A stretch of DNA of 16,903 nt, taken from positions 1-16,903 of the forward strand of contig CALAUY010000152.1 of the NCBI GenBank assembly GCA_937892015.1, written 5' to 3'. The position numbers and the translations under genes were made by a program. This DNA is from an uncultured Bacteroidales bacterium. Lineage in GTDB: Bacteria > Bacteroidota > Bacteroidia > Bacteroidales > Paludibacteraceae. Positions 16,396 to 16,903 of this stretch are shown here, piece after piece. Each line of letters opens with the position of its first letter. Positions within the stretch are counted from its first letter, which is position 1. Below the pieces are notes generated by a model that did no database searches, was not told the DNA's origin, and saw nothing but the letters and a program-made list of their open reading frames with translations.

Positions 16396-16749
16396 ATGGA
16401 ATCTCGTTATATTTTCCCCGGCGACTACATGGCTGACCCGTCTGCACATGTGTTTGAGGGCAAGTTGTTTATCTACCCGTCGCACGACATCAACGGACTG
16501 ACCACCGAGAACGACAATGGTGACCATTTCATGATGCGCGATTACCATGCGTTGCGCCTCGATGATGTGGAGAACGGACAGGCTGTTGATTTAGGCAAAA
16601 TACTTGACCTCAGCGACATCCCATGGGCCGGCAAACAACTATGGGACAACGATGTCATGGAGAAGAATGGCCTCGAACAGGGCAAGATCGAGGAATACGA
16701 TTGGGTCGAGGAACTCAAGAAAGCCCCCGCCGATAACGACGAGGACTAA
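16396..16749 (+). CDS. GH43 glycosidase, N-terminal fragment joined to an unrelated tail
   Basis: The first 92 of 117 residues match the N-terminus of cytoplasmic GH43 xylosidase/arabinofuranosidases of the Bacteroides ovatus Xsa type: SRYIFPGDYMADPSAHVF with base D14, GKLFIYPSHD, ENDNGDHFMMRDYH and IPWAGKQLWDNDVMEKNG. No signal peptide is present, as expected for a cytoplasmic enzyme. The family then continues with a tyrosine-rich strand (like GKYYMYFP) for several hundred residues. Here the frame instead passes at about 16671 into an acidic stretch (LEQGKIEEYDWVEELKKAPA, then DNDED) and stops. The other two catalytic acids are missing, so it cannot be an active GH43 enzyme. Either a deletion or rearrangement fused it to the end of another gene, or the assembly is chimeric. 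I do not recognise the tail. In the intact locus this gene would close the xylan operon. Confidence 0.85.
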   Translation: MESRYIFPGDYMADPSAHVFEGKLFIYPSHDINGLTTENDNGDHFMMRDYHALRLDDVENGQAVDLGKILDLSDIPWAGKQLWDNDVMEKNGLEQGKIEEYDWVEELKKAPADNDED

Positions 16750-16763
16750 TCCCCGAAGCAAAG

Positions 16764-16795
16764 AAGACGGCCGTCAATTAGGTGGCCGTCTTTTT
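16764..16795 (+). terminator. Rho-independent terminator
   Basis: A perfect nine-pair stem (AAGACGGCC at 16764-16772 with GGCCGTCTT at 16784-16792) encloses an 11-base loop, with Ts at 16791-16795. It lies 14 bases after the stop of the GH43-fragment frame. The minus-strand gene ends right at its T run, so it may also act, less strongly, on that convergent transcript. Confidence 0.88.
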
Positions 16796-16903
16796 CACTC
16801 CCTTTCGGAGAGGGTTTTCAGGTATATCGAGTGGACTTCCTCGGCTAGCGAGGTGACGTCCTTGTCATCGGTATCCAAGATGAAGTCGACGAGGGGCCTG
16901 AGT
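16795..16903 (-). CDS. C-terminal end of an unrecognised protein (partial)
   Basis: Read on the minus strand from the right edge, an open frame gives 35 residues and a TGA at 16797-16795. It reads LRPLVDFILDTDDKDVTSLA and then EEVHSIYLKTLSERE, with an acidic, helical look and codon choice (GAC, GTC, CTC, GAG) like the rest of the window. Its stop sits exactly at the terminator T run, as expected for a convergent gene end. The start lies beyond the window. The family is not recognised, and 35 residues are too few to assign a role. Confidence 0.5.
   Translation of the reverse strand, partial: LRPLVDFILDTDDKDVTSLAEEVHSIYLKTLSERE

Overview
The window looks like Bacteroidales DNA (Bacteroides/Prevotella-type, possibly from an uncultured gut or rumen genome; the genus cannot be fixed from sequence alone). 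The reasons are a SusC/SusD pair, a periplasmic-propeller regulator with an AraC-type DNA-binding domain, a perfect Bacteroidetes-type promoter (TTTG-N20-TAATTTTG), no Shine-Dalgarno-like start sites, and short C-terminal tails of the kind common on secreted Bacteroidales proteins. All genes but one partial gene at the right edge are on the + strand. Together they form a xylan/xylose utilisation locus (PUL).

Layout. Bases 1-32 are not genomic: they match the end of the Illumina TruSeq adapter. From 33 comes the C-terminal half of xylose isomerase (xylA), then a small secreted protein of unknown function (739-1251) and a 127-nt spacer with an octanucleotide repeat. Next are a secreted protein made of two copies of an unrecognised domain (1379-2386) and a GH98 glycoside hydrolase with a C-terminal carbohydrate-binding module (2401-4809). 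A promoter at 4831-4862 starts the second block: a membrane-spanning propeller/AraC regulator with no kinase or receiver domain (4891-7308), SusC (7314-10529), SusD (10556-12361), a surface glycan-binding lipoprotein (12374-13843), a GH10 xylanase (13840-14940) and a GPH-family sugar symporter (14937-16334). The block ends in a GH43 gene cut off after about 92 residues and joined to an unrelated tail (16396-16749). A strong intrinsic terminator (16764-16795) and the end of a minus-strand gene close the window.

How it works together (inference from family knowledge): GH98 and the surface glycan-binding protein attack and hold complex xylan outside the cell. SusC/SusD import xylo-oligosaccharides, the signal-peptide-bearing GH10 cuts them further, the GPH symporter carries short products across the inner membrane, an intact GH43 would release xylose/arabinose in the cytoplasm, and XylA converts xylose to xylulose. 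The regulator probably senses an oligosaccharide in the periplasm.

The most interesting item is the regulator. It looks like a hybrid two-component system (HTCS) reduced to sensor, membrane helix and HTH, with what appears to be a leftover kinase H-box next to the membrane. It is also the first gene of the operon it presumably controls. The two unknown secreted proteins are candidate new xylan-binding folds. The adapter at one end and the chimeric GH43 at the other call for caution about assembly quality.
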